DNA of 60,787 nucleotides, taken from contig JABIRP010000403.1 in NCBI GenBank assembly GCA_018699735.1, positions 1-60,787 of the forward strand. The letters run 5' to 3'. Position 1 is the stretch's first letter. The number at the start of each line of letters is the position of its first letter. The stretch comes from Rhodospirillaceae bacterium. GTDB lineage: Bacteria; Pseudomonadota; Alphaproteobacteria; Thalassobaculales; Thalassobaculaceae. This document shows positions 59,908-60,787 of the stretch, piece after piece. A model generated the notes under the pieces. The model worked only from the letters and a program-made list of their open reading frames with translations. It did no database searches and was not told the origin of the DNA. Made by a program: the position numbers and the translations under genes.

Positions 59908-60468
59908 ATGAGACAGATCCCCTACTTCCATGCCCAAGCCTGCAACAACGCCTTGGCCAACCACCGGCTGCTAGCAGCGTGCGGGCAACTGACGAGCGAT
60001 GAGCTGGCAGCCAAGCGCACGAGCTTTTTTCCGTCGATCATTCATTCGCTCAACCACATTCTAACGGTCGATTGGTTCTATGTGAGCGCGCTGGAGGGGG
60101 CTTGCATCGGGTACTCGGCTTTCGAGCCGGAAATACCGCATCCAGACATTGTGAGCCTTGAACGCGAGCAACGGGCGATCGACCGGCGCCTGATCGCCGT
60201 CTGCGATGGGCGGAGTGAGGCGTTCCTCGTTGAGACCGCCGACCTTATCCGAGACGGCTGGATCCAGACCGAGCAGATCGGCCGCATCCTGCTCCATTTG
60301 TTCCAGCATCAAACCCATCATCGCGGCCAAGTTCATGCGATGTTGTCGGGAACATCGGTGGCGCCGCCGCAACTCGACGAGTTCTTCCTCGGGCATGAGC
60401 GCGAGCAGGCTCTCCGGAAGGAGGATTTCGCAGAACTCGGATTCGATGAGGATGAAATCTGGCGATGA
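59908..60468 (+). CDS. DinB-family protein
   Basis: A 186-residue four-helix-bundle protein. Metal histidines lie in SIIHSLNHILTVDWFYV and LFQHQTHHRGQVHAMLSG, the family pattern (H ... HxxxH). DinB-like proteins include thiol-dependent transferases and isomerases (for example maleylpyruvate isomerases). It is divergent from the flavoprotein and is followed by a family A repeat. Confidence 0.9.
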   Translation: MRQIPYFHAQACNNALANHRLLAACGQLTSDELAAKRTSFFPSIIHSLNHILTVDWFYVSALEGACIGYSAFEPEIPHPDIVSLEREQRAIDRRLIAVCDGRSEAFLVETADLIRDGWIQTEQIGRILLHLFQHQTHHRGQVHAMLSGTSVAPPQLDEFFLGHEREQALRKEDFAELGFDEDEIWR

Positions 60469-60497
60469 TCGCCGCATGCGGTGATTTACCCCACCTA

Positions 60498-60594
60498 CCG
60501 TTTCCCGGCCGAGCATCGCGAGAGCCGGGATCTCGCAGTCGCGTACTCCCCGGCCCGAGATACCGGTCTTGCCTTACGGCAAACCGGGAAGCGG
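60498..60594. repeat. Family A palindromic repeat, copy A6
   Basis: CCGTTTCCCGG (60498-60508) and CCGGGAAGCGG (60584-60594) are the terminal arms (one mismatch). The interior has GAGAGCCGGGATCTCGC and CCTTACGGCAAACCGGGAA. It lies between convergent stops. Confidence 0.9.
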
Positions 60595-60617
60595 AACGTT
60601 AAGTGGGGTTTAAAGAG

Positions 60618-60787
60618 TTACCCCAGCGGCACTTCCGCCATCTCCAAATGCAGCGCATTGTCCACATAGGGATGCGCCAGCGCCACCGCTTCATCGAGTT
60701 CGACGCCGAGCCCGGGTGCTGTCGGTGGGATGACGTGGCCGTCTTCCCAGCGGATCGGGGTCTTCAGGATCTCGGCATGAAACCCAC
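60618..60787 (-). CDS. Mandelate racemase/muconate lactonizing enzyme family protein, C-terminal end (partial)
   Basis: The last 56 codons of a gene that leaves the window at the right edge on the minus strand. The tail reads ILKTPIRWEDGHVIPPTAPG followed by LGVELDEAVALAHPY, the characteristic C-terminal capping end of enolase-superfamily dehydratases. These enzymes dehydrate sugar acids or racemise 2-hydroxy acids using Mg2+. The catalytic residues lie outside the window. Confidence 0.85.
   Translation of the reverse strand, partial: GFHAEILKTPIRWEDGHVIPPTAPGLGVELDEAVALAHPYVDNALHLEMAEVPLG

Noticed and set aside
1512-60594. CRISPR array interpretation of the repeated hairpins
   Set aside because: Copies are scattered singly over 59 kb, vary in interior sequence and have no regular spacers or cas genes.

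Overview
The window is 60.8 kb of high-GC, gene-dense chromosome from an alphaproteobacterium, probably a Rhodospirillales-like lineage. Support for this comes from a GTTC-N7-GTTC LexA box before an imuA gene, an alphaproteobacterial DUF1491 protein, the PyrE motif VEDLATDGGSK, and the abundance of TRAP, Liv-type and BMP-type uptake systems. There are no rRNA or tRNA genes, phage genes, transposase genes or CRISPR arrays. The window begins inside ilvC and ends inside an enolase-superfamily gene.

Layout. 0-1.5 kb: ilvC end, a ParDE toxin-antitoxin pair, thymidine kinase. 1.6-9.9 kb: a catabolic block with a VOC protein, an Ldh-family dehydrogenase, an unusual succinate dehydrogenase/fumarate reductase-like complex in the order B-membrane-membrane-A, a luciferase-like monooxygenase, a PhyH dioxygenase and a thioesterase. 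9.9-17.8 kb: SOS-controlled orphan imuA, PilZ protein, pyrE, enoyl-CoA hydratase, P450, PAS-adenylate cyclase, GNAT and a disulfide-type flavoprotein. 17.9-21.6 kb: a four-gene FdrA/DUF1116/DUF2877 operon (the AllFGH oxamate carbamoyltransferase type), including a 59-residue gene that looks like a detached FdrA domain. 21.7-33 kb: DAO and GMC oxidoreductases, a carboxymuconolactone-decarboxylase-like protein, a TRAP transporter bracketed by two copies of one palindrome, a peptidase, SDR, ketopantoate-reductase-like, creatininase-like and GST genes.

33.8-38.7 kb holds the most interesting locus. A well-formed TPP riboswitch, with a plausible promoter whose start fits its P1 stem, leads an operon for a branched-chain-amino-acid-type (LivKHMGF) ABC transporter. 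This makes the transporter a strong candidate for an undescribed thiamine or thiamine-precursor importer. Its LivM and LivG domains are fused, and the LivG part has a degenerate ABC signature.

38.8-45.9 kb: Tat-exported alpha-carbonic anhydrase, shikimate-dehydrogenase-like enzyme, acyl-CoA synthetase, agmatinase-like enzyme, SDR and acyl-CoA dehydrogenase. 45.9-53.6 kb: a BMP-type nucleoside ABC transporter whose operon is split by an opposite-strand cassette (two YeeE/YedE-type proteins, a metallo-beta-lactamase-fold hydrolase and a TacAT-type pair). 53.7-60.8 kb: DUF1491, EamA exporter, Gfo/Idh/MocA and epimerase pair, periplasmic cyclophilin, a second fumarate-reductase-like flavoprotein, DinB protein and the mandelate racemase-type end.

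Four families of palindromic intergenic repeats are visible. Family A (terminal arms CCGCTTCCCGG / CCGGGAAGCGG) has about six copies. Family B has two copies with perfect 27-29 bp arms, C has two copies and D has one. They are the main sign of small-element mobility here.
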